This document shows positions 14,601-25,794 of a stretch of DNA of 64,000 nucleotides, piece by piece (position 1 is the stretch's first letter; each line of letters opens with the position of its first letter). The position numbers and the translations under genes were made by a program. Location: positions 214,358,876 through 214,422,875 of the forward strand of contig NC_084663.1 of the NCBI RefSeq assembly GCF_028389875.1, read 5' to 3'. Source of the DNA: Rhea pennata. Lineage: Eukaryota > Chordata > Aves > Rheiformes > Rheidae. The notes under the pieces are model-generated. The model worked only from the letters and a program-made list of their open reading frames with translations. It made no database searches and was not told where the DNA came from.

Positions 14601-16079
14601 ACTCATTCATTCACCCCAGTTCCTGTGGGAAGCACCATGTCCCTAAGAAAGGAGCGCACGCAGCACCTGGACACGTGTGCGTAGGTACGCAAATGCCACC
14701 TAAATCACCAGCAGACAAGCAATGTTAATTATGGGATGCTCTAATTACTCTGTTCTGTAGCTATATGGGGCTAAAACTTATTGCATTGGTTGGTTATTGT
14801 AATATAGGGGACTGTAAAATGCTCCAAGCAGCCCTGGCAGGAGGATAAGGAAGGTGACGAGAAGGAAAAGCAGTGCCAGGGCATTGGATCATTCCCAGCC
14901 TCCCAGCTCGAGTCTCAGTTCTTCCCCACAAAGCACCAGGCTGGAAATGCATCCTGGATATCGACCATCTCCCCTGGGGCAGCTGAGTGGCCCAGCCAGA
15001 GTCTACCCCAAAGCAGCTGGTTTTCTTACTCCATGCACACCAGGTGGGTGCACAGCCTCTGATCAGGTTCGATCTATGTCCTTGCTCCGGGCATGGGAAC
15101 AGAAGCTCCCACAGTCCATCCATGGAGGATACAGTCTTCATCTCCAGCCAAGCCCCTGTGCTTTGGTGTCCAGGTAGAGCAAGTCTTTATTACTCTGCAG
15201 GGATTTTTCCTAATCTCCAGCTATTGCAAGGTCAGTAGATGAGGGGATGTGAGCAAAAGCTGCCCTGATTTCTGATGTTTCATTTAAAACGTCCATTCCC
15301 TGAGCATGAAATGTTGTCATGAAAGACAACTCAGACTCAGCATGCTTTGGCTGGATCCAAGCCAGGGCTTTGAAAGAGCTGATGTGAAGTCCCAGCAGGT
15401 CTGTCCTAAGGCTGGGGACAGTGGCAGTCACTTCCCATCCTGCACAGGGCCCAATCTGGGAAATACAGTTTATTTGTAGCTTTTGCTGGTGTTTGCACCA
15501 ACACTGGTTGAGGCTGTCAGCTTCAATCACTCTGCACAGCTCCGGGCTCACCAGCAATTCAGAAAATATTTGGTCTCCATCCAGTTCAGATTAAATTAAG
15601 GGGGGAAAAAAAGCTCACTTCCCTACAGGCATGGCTGGTTACAGTGAGGAAGGGCAGCATGACTCTCTTCCCAATACGGCCACTGATTCTGAAGCACATT
15701 GGGACACCAATTAGTTGCCTGTACCCTGATTTCTCTACCCAAAGCAATCCAGAATGGGAGAATGGTTCTGCAAAACAGATATTGCCATCAGCCTGACACC
15801 TCATCTTAAATTGCAGCAGCCCCCAAACCACCTGCAACAGGGGACGTGGCCTTTGCTTCTCTTTCTCCATCACTCAGAAATGCTCTGACCTCCACATTGG
15901 CTCTAAAACTGGGAGCTGAAGGGCTTTCAGGGTTGCTGGATATAGCCCTTCTGGAAGGGGTCCAAGCTGCCCCATGCTTCCCAGAGGAGGAGGAGGAGGC
16001 ATCCTTTATCTGTCAAAACCTATGGAAAAAGGCTGCAAGACAGTAACAGAGACCAGCAGAAATAAAAAGATTTAAAAAT
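11621..16079. other. Non-coding stretch without supported gene
   Basis: No supported coding sequence. A CpG-enriched patch at about 12.8-13.35 kb creates a 224-codon open frame that runs into a 24-T tract and has no recognisable domain. The rest is unremarkable. Confidence 0.55.
13398..13421. repeat. Poly(T) run (24 T) with pyrimidine tail
   Basis: Uninterrupted T-run that passes into a C/T-rich tract. Confidence 0.9.
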
Positions 16080-17370
16080 AGTTGAGACAGAGGAGACGGG
16101 CTGGGTAAGATTTAGTAGCTGACAGAGAGATGGGATGATAGAGATCAAATTAGCGTGCTGCAGGATTAATTTAGACACTGTTCCTACACAGGCAGTGAGG
16201 CACCAGGCCCGGCAGGGCTCTCTCTAGCCAGCCAGAAAGCCAGCTTTGCCCTGCAGAGACTTCCCTGCGTCTGCAGCACTCCAGCTTCAGCCCTGGGGAC
16301 ATCCCTTCCATGCACTGTGTCCCAGTGGGAGACCTGTGACCTCCAGGCGACTGTGGTGCTGCCGCCGCTGCTCACATTGGAGTCACTGCCCTGTCTTTAC
16401 AGCACTGCATATAACGGAGGGTTCTGGGCTCAGGAGCAGATTTACGGTGGCTGCAACCCAGCACAAGCAGCTCTGCAGGTTTCCCTGCAGCTGCTCCCAC
16501 TCCTGAGGAGGGACCATGACTCTCCCACCAAGACCTCGGGGGTCAGTAACCTTCAGGCTGCTTTTCTGATGTGTTCCCCATCATCAGCAAGCGATGGGGT
16601 AACTGCAAAGGTGGCACAAGGCAGCCAGTGTCTGCGGGGCGCATGGGCAGGCTGGACCTCTGCGCTGCTCCCTGGGATTGCCTGGAAACAGCCATGACCT
16701 GCTCATTGCCTCTCCTGATTCAGCACACATTTCAAACTGCCCATCCCGGATTAAACTGAACCAACGTCCCCTCCCTGCAGAGCAGCAGAACAAGTTGAAC
16801 CCATCCACTATATCTTTTTGCTGAGTATCAGGTCCCACCTAAGGTCACCCACCATCCCCTTTCTGCTGAGCTCCAAGTCCCTGGCTAAACCCATCACACA
16901 TCCCCTCTTTGGCTGAGACCATGTCATGGTCTCAGTGCTCCCCCCACTGCCCAGCTCTGCAGCGTGCAGCTGTCTACGCGGCGACTGCGATGGCCAGCCT
17001 TTGCCGTTTGAGAGTCCTCATTGCTGCAGGTAGGCACATTGGGACAAAGGAGGACAAGCCAAGCAGCTTATCTCCAGCAGATAACCCATGGACGCTCCAC
17101 AGCTTGTGGTGGGTCAGGTCTCCCATGGCTGCGTTGCTTTCAAAACACGGTACATATCAGGCCTCGGATACAGGCATGAGACTCTCCCTTTGCAGGGAAG
17201 AGGTTTTTCTCTTTCTATTTACTTGTCCTGGCCAGTCCTTTCCAGTGCAAGGAGAGGAATGATCTGAAGAGCTGGCTGGGTCTTTGCAGTTTGACCTTCT
17301 TAGTGCAGGTGCTGCAGCTTGGGGATTCACAGATATTAACTGCTGCCCACCCTGCTCAGGTCATGCTGTC
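16080..17370 (+). repeat. Left inverted-repeat arm
   Basis: The arm is complementary to 25795-26956. The longest run of identity seen by eye is 35 bp (16140-16174 against 26867-26901). The match continues with substitutions and indels through 'gggagggaccatgactctcc'-like segments to a distal block around 17296-17367 ('tagtgcaggtgctg', 'taactgctgcccaccctgctc'). Inside the arm, about 16735-16925, are degenerate subrepeats of roughly 48-56 bp built on 'aacccatc...atcccct.tttgctgag'. Small open frames occur in both arms with matching translations (for example 16571-16759 here), which reflects the duplication and does not prove coding. Confidence 0.8.
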
Positions 17371-18966
17371 GGGAGGAGTTGAGAGGTGGGACCTGATGGC
17401 ACTGAGGGGCAGGGCTGATCCCAGTGCGGGGAGACAGATCCCCACATTTGTTAGCTGCTGCACATCTACATGGGTAAATGGTCTCCATCAGCACACTCGT
17501 GACAGGTCTGGGCTGATCTCTGCTCTCCTACCATCCTGAGATCTGTCTTCTGGAGAGCAAGGCATAGCTCCTTATAGACCACTGCCAGAGACAGCCTGGG
17601 TCTTCAATCACTTTGATTTCTGGTATTGTTGGGAGGAGGACAGTCCAACTCCACAGCACAGATGGAGCTTAGGAGCACACAGGGAACACCCCTCCATGCA
17701 CTCACAGCCACGGAAGGACTCACTCCTCACCGCGCTTCAGCAGCTCCCGGCCAGGCCTGCCCATGAGAGCCTGACTTGCCCAGGAGAGCAGGCAGCCATC
17801 TGCAAGCCCAGGGCAGAGCCTTTTCTCTAGCTACCTGGACTGGCCACTGCTTGGCCCTGGCACTCTGCTGCAAAGGGGCTGACTTTGCTCCCACCCAGGT
17901 CACTCTGATTCCCCTTCTGGCCAAGGGCTGCCTGTGGACTCCTGAGCTGCTTCAGATCCTCTAGCCCCACTGTGTCACCCTCTCCAGCTGGGTGAGTCAC
18001 TATGGACCCAGTGCAAAGTGTTTGCAGTCTTGATAATGGTCAGTAGGAGCCCAAATATGAGAGCTGCTCCAAATCTCTGCTCTGCCACAGTCCTCCTGCA
18101 TGGTTTTCCCACAGCACCTGGCTGCTCCCTGCCTCTCTTTCCCTCCGTACATGAAGAATATGAGCAGCTCAAAGAAGAGTTAGGAAGTCTTCATGCAACC
18201 AGTGGTTTGAGCTGTCTGGGGATGGACTACTCTCTTGAAGACAGAGTAATCCTGAGGGTGATTCGGAGCCAGGAGAAGGACTCCTTCTCCCTGCCCCTGA
18301 GCAGAAAAACTTGAACAAATTTTATAAAATTAAACCAGAAAAATGCCATGTTGGGAGCAGTTCAGACTGTTTTCTTCAATGCCTGATTCCTGCCACCATG
18401 GGACTATTAATAGAGGTGACTGAAAGCCTTTCCCATGGTGGAGCTCCAGCATGACTGTGATCAGCAATAACCCAGAGCCACCAGGAGATGGCAAGACAAG
18501 CCGTCTTCAGCAGCACTGTGCTACCCATGCAGCCCGTTACTTCTCCCAGAAAAGCAGTGGGTTGTTTTGGAAGGTGGATGGGTTTTTTCAGCTGTTGCTG
18601 CTCAGCCAAGATTTTATTTCTCAGGCTGTATTACAAAGTTAGTCAGTCAAGCAACATCAGTTAGCTCTGAAGAAAGTCCCCCTGATCCTGGCAGGTAGGT
18701 CATAACTCTTGGCTGGGGGAAGCATTGGTAGATCTAGAAATAAAACCTGATGGATCACTGGATCTATCTCCTGCAAGGCAGATAATGCCACACACATCCA
18801 CTTGGATCCAGATCTACAACAAGGGAGTTTTAGGGTATTTTTGTTCCTTGATACCCCAGCTGGAAGGTTTTTATGCCCAATACTGCTGAGCAAAGCATCA
18901 TATATTGCTATGGTCGATCTTTAGCCACTATATCCCTGGAAGATTTTTGTGTTAAGGTGATTTATT
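17371..18966. other. Interior of the inverted-repeat block, left part
   Basis: Sequence between the left arm and the long minus-strand ORF. It is not matched on the right side of the block. A 98-codon plus-strand frame at 18018-18314 ends in a charged stretch containing EEYEQLKEEL that could form a short coiled coil. Nothing else supports it as a gene. Confidence 0.4.
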
Positions 18967-20163
18967 TCACTGCTCTTCATAGCGTTGGCAGGACCTCACT
19001 GGCTTCAGCGAGCTCTTCCTGTTCATCCCCATCCCTTGAGGCTCCTCTCCAAAGCGCCTTTCATGGATTTGCTTTCCATAGTGCCATCCATGGACTTCCT
19101 TGCTGCTGACTTTCAGCTCAAAACACAGAGTATTTTTCATCCTCTGACACCTGCGGGGCGCCGGGTGGATGGGGAAGGCAGGGAGCGAGGGCAGCTCCCG
19201 CCAGACGCCGTGCTCCCCTGGCTGTGGGGAGCTGCGAGGCAAGTCATGAAGGTCCGTCATCGCCACATTCCTGCCCGTGGGCCCCGCGTTGCCCCGCAGC
19301 CGGGTCAGTACTGCCGTCAGCAGCTGGTGCTGGCGCTCGCAGACAGCCTGGCTGGCCCGCAGGGTGCCAACGAGGGTATGCAGGAGCTCCCCCAGGCTGG
19401 GGCGCTGCCGGGGAGCTGGGGGCTCATCACAGGCTGAGTGGTGGCCATGGGAAGCCCTAGCTCCTGGCACACATCTCCCCAGTGGAAGTCCTTGAGTGCA
19501 ACAGAGACGGGCCCCCCGGGGCTGCCCCAGAGCAGCTTGCTGGTTCTCAGGAGCCCCCCGGCCATGGTGGCCCAGTTGCCCCCAGGACACAGTGTGCAGC
19601 TCCTCCTTGTCTCGCCAGCAGCCACAGGCTGTGCCTGTGGCTGTGCCCAGTCGATCCTCATCCTTGGGGCATCCCACAACCAGCACCATCCCTTGCTCCT
19701 GTCCCAGGCAAGGTCCCGTCGGTGGCCCTCGAGGTGGCAGGAGACTCGAGCAGGGCCACAGCTTGGTGGTGGTCAGTGGCTGCATGTCCATCCTCTCTGT
19801 CCCTGGGCCAGCAGCAGGCCATAGGGACGGATCTGCTGTCGCCAGCCCTGCAGGAACCACACAGGCCAGCCCCAGCCCCATAGCTGGGCAAGCTGCCCCT
19901 TCCTCCAATTGCACCCCTCTGGCCTCAGGGCATGGGAGTAAAGCCTGGGCGGTGGGAGCCAGCTCCATGGCTCCCTCTGGCAAGGAGGCCAGCGAGGAGG
20001 AGCTGGTTGTGCCCAGCATACTGGAGTCAAAGGATGAGAAGGAAGCCAGTGGGGCCCGAAGTGGGAAGGAGTTGTCAGCCAATGCCTCCATGCTTGCCCT
20101 GGGGGGAGGGGGAGGCAGGAAGTGAGGACAGTGTCCACTCCATGTTGGGTGGCTCCTTTCCAA
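18967..20163 (-). CDS. Uncharacterised 398-codon open frame inside the inverted-repeat block
   Basis: This is the longest open frame of the window that is not tied to a known gene or CpG island. The predicted protein is rich in proline, alanine, glycine and leucine. Its N-terminal part is low-complexity (P-run near residues 17-21, S/L-rich to about residue 60). A leucine-rich, probably helical segment lies near residues 255-300 (it contains SLGELLHTLVGTL and ERQHQLLTAVLTRL), and the C-terminus is basic. Helical tails of this type occur at the C-terminus of Myb/SANT-like proteins of Harbinger transposons, but I see no Myb domain and no nuclease motif, so this is only a possibility. The region is GC-rich and carries open frames on the opposite strand too (209 codons at 19496-20125), so a chance ORF is a real alternative. 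No splice or promoter evidence was found. Confidence 0.25.
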   Translation of the reverse strand: MERSHPTWSGHCPHFLPPPPPRASMEALADNSFPLRAPLASFSSFDSSMLGTTSSSSLASLPEGAMELAPTAQALLPCPEARGVQLEEGAACPAMGLGLACVVPAGLATADPSLWPAAGPGTERMDMQPLTTTKLWPCSSLLPPRGPPTGPCLGQEQGMVLVVGCPKDEDRLGTATGTACGCWRDKEELHTVSWGQLGHHGRGAPENQQAALGQPRGARLCCTQGLPLGRCVPGARASHGHHSACDEPPAPRQRPSLGELLHTLVGTLRASQAVCERQHQLLTAVLTRLRGNAGPTGRNVAMTDLHDLPRSSPQPGEHGVWRELPSLPAFPIHPAPRRCQRMKNTLCFELKVSSKEVHGWHYGKQIHERRFGEEPQGMGMNRKSSLKPVRSCQRYEEQ

Positions 20164-20609
20164 TGAACCCTCTTTTCAGGGTAAACCCCTCAGCAGCAAC
20201 ATTGCCCCCCAGGCTGGATGTTCATGGGGATTCCCAGACTGTCCCCTCTTTCCCCAGCTCCAGTCCTTCACGGGGCTGCTCACGGCAGCAGGTCTTGGCC
20301 ATGTTTCTGGCTCTGTCTCACAGCTCTTGGCTGTATCAAGCCTCTTCTGGGGTATGGGGCAGCTGGCCTGGGGGCAGGGGACAGGGGGCAGGGCTCAGGG
20401 GTCTTCTCTGCGCAAGGGGCTGCCCCACAGCAGGGACCACGCACCGCCTCTCAAGGCCCAGCGATGACTCTGCCAGTTCTTCCTTCACCATGAGAAAACC
20501 TGCCCAAGAAGCAGTGGAGTAGGTGAGGAACCTGGAGGTCCTGGGTCAAAAACCCTGGGCAAGGGGTACATGGGGATTTCTGAGCTCGGGGGATGCTCAG
20601 CACCACTGC

Positions 20610-20909
20610 TCACCGCTCTGCTCCTCTGTGCAGGTTCGCAGCTCGCTCCTCTGCCTCCTTGTCCTCCCCTGGAACTGCTGCACAAGTGCACGGAGCAGCC
20701 AGCTGAGATGGGAGCAGCTCCCTCCACCACACCGCTGTCCCTCCCTGGCCACTGACCCTCCGCGGCTGCCGGGCCCCTGCCTTGAAATGCTGGCGGTCTC
20801 CTACCCGCAGTCTGTTGAGCTGCACCACGATGTAGATGAGGCAGAGCTGCAGAGTGAACGGCAGGAGTGGGGCAAAATCCAGAAAGGAGGAAAGGCTGAA
20901 GCGCCCCAT
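20610..20909 (-). CDS. Possible upstream small ORF with hydrophobic segment
   Basis: A 99-codon frame lies upstream of, and on the same strand as, the long unknown ORF. It begins MGRFSLSSFLDFAPLLPF and continues with a hydrophobic stretch (LQLCLIYIVVQL) followed by basic residues. It could be an N-terminal exon of the same hypothetical gene. No family was recognised, and chance is likely. Confidence 0.12.
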   Translation of the reverse strand: MGRFSLSSFLDFAPLLPFTLQLCLIYIVVQLNRLRVGDRQHFKAGARQPRRVSGQGGTAVWWRELLPSQLAAPCTCAAVPGEDKEAEERAANLHRGAER

Positions 20910-21099
20910 GCCGCCGGGTCAGGCAATACCACGACGCTCCAAATCTCCACCGGGGCTGGTGAAGGGCCCAGACCTATGACAAAAATTTCCTTTTCTGACC
21001 AAAGAACGTCTGAAGCCTCCAGCTAGAAATGCCAGAAACAGGAGAGACATGTCCAGGTACCAGGATGCCAACGCTAGCACCACAGCTCATGCCCAGCAG

Positions 21100-24000
21100 G
21101 ACAGTGGAGCTGGAAGCCTTAAGACCATTGGGATGGTTGTTTTTACATCCTTTCTAACAGCCTCAGCCCCTGCTATCTTGGCAGCTTGCATCTGCTCGCA
21201 TTGCCATCATCACCATGGCAGGGGGACATTCGCCTCCACGGCACCACAGATAAGGCCACCACTGCAGGTGCTCTTTGTCACCTTGGCTGATGTCAGAGCT
21301 CAGCTCCACCAAGAGTGAATGCCCACCAGCTCTGACCATGACAACCCCAGGCAGGCTGAGCCACAGCTCCACCAGGACCCAACAAATTCCATGGCCTTAC
21401 ACTACCCATGGACACAGTCGTCTCTCCAGGGCAGCAAACACTCACCACGAGGTCTGCGAGACATGACTGTCCCTCACAGGTCCACCATGGATGTGGCAAA
21501 TATGCAAGGACTCCAGACCCCCTGAAACACCAATCCCAGGGCAAACGGGAGCCACTCATGCCCCTTGTCGGCTCTATTTTAATCTCCAGCCCTTGCATCA
21601 TCAGTGTGGTGCCCAGTTCAGTGCTTGCTCTCACAGGGCCTTGCCAGGCCTACATTGGATCCAAGACAAGTGCCATTTACCCCTTTTCACCCCAGGGTGC
21701 AGAGCTAGGTCCCAGCCCCTGCACACAGTGCAGACAAGCCTCAGAGGCACTTCCACCAGCGAGGAGGCCCCACTGCTTTGCTCACCCTCCAAATACAGGA
21801 AATGACCTCCTCCTTCCATCCTACTGTCGCCCTGGATCAGGGGCTTTTACAGGTCACTGCACCAAAGATGTTGCACATGGATGCTCTCTTATCTGCCACA
21901 AAGCAGATGACATCCACCCTGGTTTTCACAGTACTCGCATCAGGCTACCCTCTCCAAGGGCCATGCAAGATCACCACTCCTTCTGCTGGTCACAGACTTG
22001 CCATCCCTCCCTCCCTCCCATGGTCACACTCACCAGACACACTTTGTTGGGCAGGGTCTGCACAACGGGGTGGCACCAAATGGTGCCAGACACCACGGAG
22101 GTGACAAACCCAACTACCATCCAGCGACACCATTAGAGCTTGATCCAAGAAGAGACACAAGCTCTGTCCCAGATCCCTGCTCTCCTGACAGTGTGGATCA
22201 CCTGGGACACCTTCACCCATCCTTTGTGACACAGCGGGGACAGACATGGCCCCCCCTCCTTTATATGACACAGCAGCCACCTCACTGCAGCAGCCATTGA
22301 CACAGGAGCTGATGCCAAGCTCTGCCCCACCAGCAACAAGAGCCCCCCAAACACAACCCTAACAGTCTTGCACAGGCTTGACCCCAGCCTCACCAGGACT
22401 CTCCCAATCCCGTGGCCTTACACTACCCATGGCCACAGCCATCTCTCCATGGCTGCCATCCTCCACCACAGGGGCTGCCAAATACAGCTGTCCCCAGAGG
22501 CATCTTCAGCAGCAAGAAGGTCCCACGGCGCTTCCTGCATTCCCAGTACAAGTAAAACCTCTTTCTTGTGATATGCTGTAGCCCTGCATCAAGGGGCTTC
22601 TTTTACAGTCCACTGCACCATAGATGATGCACATGATTGCTCTGTTATCTGCCACAATGGCACAGAAGTCCACCCTGGGTGTTATGGCACTTGCATCAGG
22701 CTATGCTGTCCAAGGGCCACGCAAGTTCACCACTCCTTCTGTCGGTCACAGAGCTGCTGTCCCTCCCTCCCACGCTCACACTCACCAGACACACTTTGTT
22801 GGGCAGGGTCTGCACAACGAGGTGGCACCAAATCCTGCCGGACACCATGGGAGTGGCAAACCCAACTAGAGTGCCACGGCACAGTCAGAGCCTGAGCCTG
22901 AGCCAAGTCACAAGCCCTCTGCCAGCTCCCTGCTCTCCTGATGATGTTGATCATCGGAGCATCTTCGCTCGTCCTTTGTGACACAGTGGGGACAGACACA
23001 GCCCTCCCTTATATGACACAGCAGCCACCTTACTGCAGTAGTCTTCCACACTGGGTGGCATCAACCCCACGACGAGCACATGCCCACATTTTGCCCACAA
23101 AAGCCTCGGGCATGTTCAGTGCCAGCCCCACTACGTCCCTTCACATGCCAAGGCCTTAGACTGCTCCTTAGAATAGCACAGCCCTGGGACTCCCATCTGC
23201 CACGACAGAGGCTACTGAATATGGCTGTCCCACGGGTCCACCATGGATGTGGACAATCCTGGAGAGACACTGGGTCCCTGCACAGCAATGACCCTGGGTC
23301 CTCCTAGAGCTAACTGCTGCTCTATTCAGCTCCATGATGAGTCCCCATCGCTTGCATCGACATCGCTTGCCCAGCTTAGCACTTGCTCTCACAGGGCCTT
23401 GACAGGCCTACACTGGATCCAAGACAAGCGCCATTCACCCCTTTTCACCCTAGGGTAATGCACACAACGCAGAAAAGCCTCAGAGGCACCTCCAACAGTG
23501 AGGGGACCACACAACTTTGCTCACCCTCCAAATATAGGAAATGACCTCCTCCTCACATCCTACTGTAGTCTGGGGTCAGGGGCTTCTTATATGGCCCACT
23601 GCACCAAAGATGTCGCACATGGATGCTCTCTTATCTGCCACAAAGCACCGAATGTCCTCCCTGGATGTTACGGTACTTGGATGGGCCTACCCTCTCCAAG
23701 GGTCACGCAAGTTCACCACTCCTTTGGCCAGCTGCAGACTTGCCGTCCTTCCCTCCCATGGTCGCACTCACCAGACACACTTTGTTGGGCAGGGTCTGCA
23801 CAACGAGGTGGTACCAAATGCTGCCAGACACCACAGAGGTGACAAACCCAACTAGAGTCCAGTGACAGTCATAGCTTGAGCCAAGACAGGTCACAAGCCC
23901 TCTGCCAGCTCCCTTCTCTGCTGACACTGTGAATCACCTGGGACAACTCCATCCATCCTTTGCAACACAGTGGGGACAGACATGCTGCCCTCCCCCCCCC

Positions 24001-24360
24001 CGCTCCGGTTCCTGAAGTAGCCTTTGACACAGGAGCTGATGCCAGAGCTCAGCCCCACCAGCAACAAGAGCCCCCCAAACACAACCCTAACAGTCTTGCA
24101 CAGGCTTGACCCCAGCCTCACCAGGACTCTCCCAATCCCGTGGCCTTACACTACCCATGGCCACAGTCGTCTCTCCACGGCTTCCATGCTACACCACAGT
24201 TCTGCTGGACATGGCTGTCCCCAGAGGCATCTTCAGCAGCAAGAAGGTCCCACAGCTCTTCCTGCATTCCCAGTACAAGCAAAACCTCTTTCTTGTGATA
24301 TGCTGTAGCCCTGCATCAGGGGCTTCTTTTGCAGCCCACTGCACCAAAGATGCTCTATGT
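21100..24360. repeat. Complex tandem array with about 1.73-kb higher-order period
   Basis: Blocks recur in a fixed order. The marker 'caccagacacactttgttgg' starts at 22031, 22793 and 23769, spacings of 762 and 976 bases that sum to 1738. The marker 'agagccccccaaacacaacc' starts at 22339 and 24067, spacing 1728. The marker 'ccttacactacccatgg' occurs near 21393, 22414 and 24143. The longer subunit carries an extra segment of about 235 bases (about 21485-21720 and 23225-23458) that the shorter one lacks. So a long and a short subunit alternate, giving nearly two copies of a composite unit, with a degraded partial copy at the 5' side (about 21.1-21.39 kb). The array stops at a 19-G run. Short frames with similar translations in each copy follow from the repetition. 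Confidence 0.85.
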
Positions 24361-24379
24361 GGGGGGGGGGGGGGGGGGG
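24361..24379. repeat. Poly(G) run (19 G)
   Basis: Uninterrupted G-run at the exact end of the tandem array. It has G-quadruplex potential and is a likely sequencing or assembly weak point. Confidence 0.95.
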
Positions 24380-24469
24380 AATCATCAGCGTCAATTTACA
24401 AATGTGAAATCCCGCTTAACAAACTTCCTGTGATGAGATTTCTGGCTGAGTAGATGAAGACAGAGCAGT

Positions 24470-25200
24470 GATTTTTTTTTTTTAACCTGTATGTTACTAA
24501 GGCTTTTGACCTGGTTTTAGTAAGGCTGATGAAATGTGGGCTAGATGAATGGACAGTAAGGTGGACTGAAAACTAGCTGAACTGCTGGGCCCAGAGGGCT
24601 GAGCACTTGTAATCAAGTGTCACAGAGGCCAGCTGGAGGCCAGTCATTAACGGTGTACCCCAGGGATCGGTACTGGGCCCAGTACTATTTAACCTCTTCA
24701 TTAATGACAGACGATGAAGCAGAGTACATCCTCAGCAAGTATATAGAAAACTGGGAGGAAGGGCTGATAGAGCATACGGTTGTGCTCTAGTTCAGAGGCA
24801 CCTCAATAGGCTGGAGAAATGGGCAGAGGAGCATCATGAAGTTCAACAGAGGGAAATGTCAACATCCGCATCTGGGGAGGAATAACTCCATGCACCAGGC
24901 AAGCTGGAGGCTGTAGAGCAGCTTTTCACAGAGAGACCTGGGCATCCTGGTGACAACAAAGTGGACGTGAGCCAGCAATGTGCCCTCATGGCAAAGAAGG
25001 CCACCAGCTTCCTGGGCTGCGTTAGGCAGAGTGTATTCAGCCTCTAAAGGGACATGATCCTTCCCCTCTACTCAGCACTGATGAAGCTAAATCTGGAGTG
25101 CTGGTTCCAGTTCTGGGCTCCTAGTACTAGTACAAGAGAGATATGGACATACAGGAATAAGTCCAGTAAAGGGCCATAAAAACAATTAAGGGATTGGAGC
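24470..25200 (+). mobile_element. Degraded CR1 LINE fragment (reverse transcriptase to 3' part)
   Basis: The order of phrases follows CR1. A 'ggcttttgacctggttttag' start leads to 'gtaccccagggatcggtact', 'tatttaacctcttcattaat', 'aggctggagaaatgggcaga', 'agagacctgggcatcctggt' and finally 'ccagttctgggctcct'. The frame is broken by indels, including loss of the segment that would carry the ADD active site. The 3' terminal repeat is missing, so the copy is truncated at both ends. It is nested inside the inverted-repeat block and oriented opposite to the copy at 31.6 kb. Confidence 0.85.
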
Positions 25201-25794
25201 CTGGGCCCAGAGCCAGCACAGAGACACTGTTTCTGTCTGCTTTGTTTTAGCTCTTTCTCCCAAATTCCCATCCCATATTGTGCCACCAGCCCTTGCAGTG
25301 CCCTGACACCACGAGTGATAGACCCAGAGCCAGCCTGTGCCCTGCCTCGTCCTCCGTCCCTATCACTCAGGGCTTCTGCTGTTCTGCAGAGCCTCCTCTT
25401 CCACCCTGCACCAGTACAGATGAGGCATAAATATTTCACTCCACAAAGAATATCTACTTTTTCTACAGTCTATATAAAACTTTGGTTTTACCACGCAAAG
25501 ATAAGCAGAAGTAAAACAAATTAGCTGTAGCCACCTGGTCATTAGGAAAATGCAGTTACAGCTAGATCAAAGAGAAAACAAAGCTGCAGGCAAATCAAAG
25601 CAAGTTCAGACAAAGCAAATCTGACAAGCCTCATTCCTGAGGTCTTACAAACTCAGCACAAAGACTCTAACATGGTGCAAGCAGTGGCAATATAGCACAT
25701 ACTGGGCTACGTGGCTACAGCAGCCACAGTGGTGAAAAAAAGCCCTTGTGAGACCTTTATGAGGACTGCAAGCACTTTCTGCCAGGTGCTCATG
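25201..25794. other. Interior of the inverted-repeat block, right part
   Basis: Unique-looking sequence between the CR1 fragment and the right arm. No supported gene. Confidence 0.4.

Noticed and set aside
22133-24121. Repeated short minus-strand ORFs with a hydrophobic start (for example VRVVFGGLLLLVG at 22133-22393 and 23891-24121)
   Set aside because: Their similarity follows from the tandem DNA repeat. They differ after about 25 residues and lack gene context, so a repeated membrane-protein gene is not supported.
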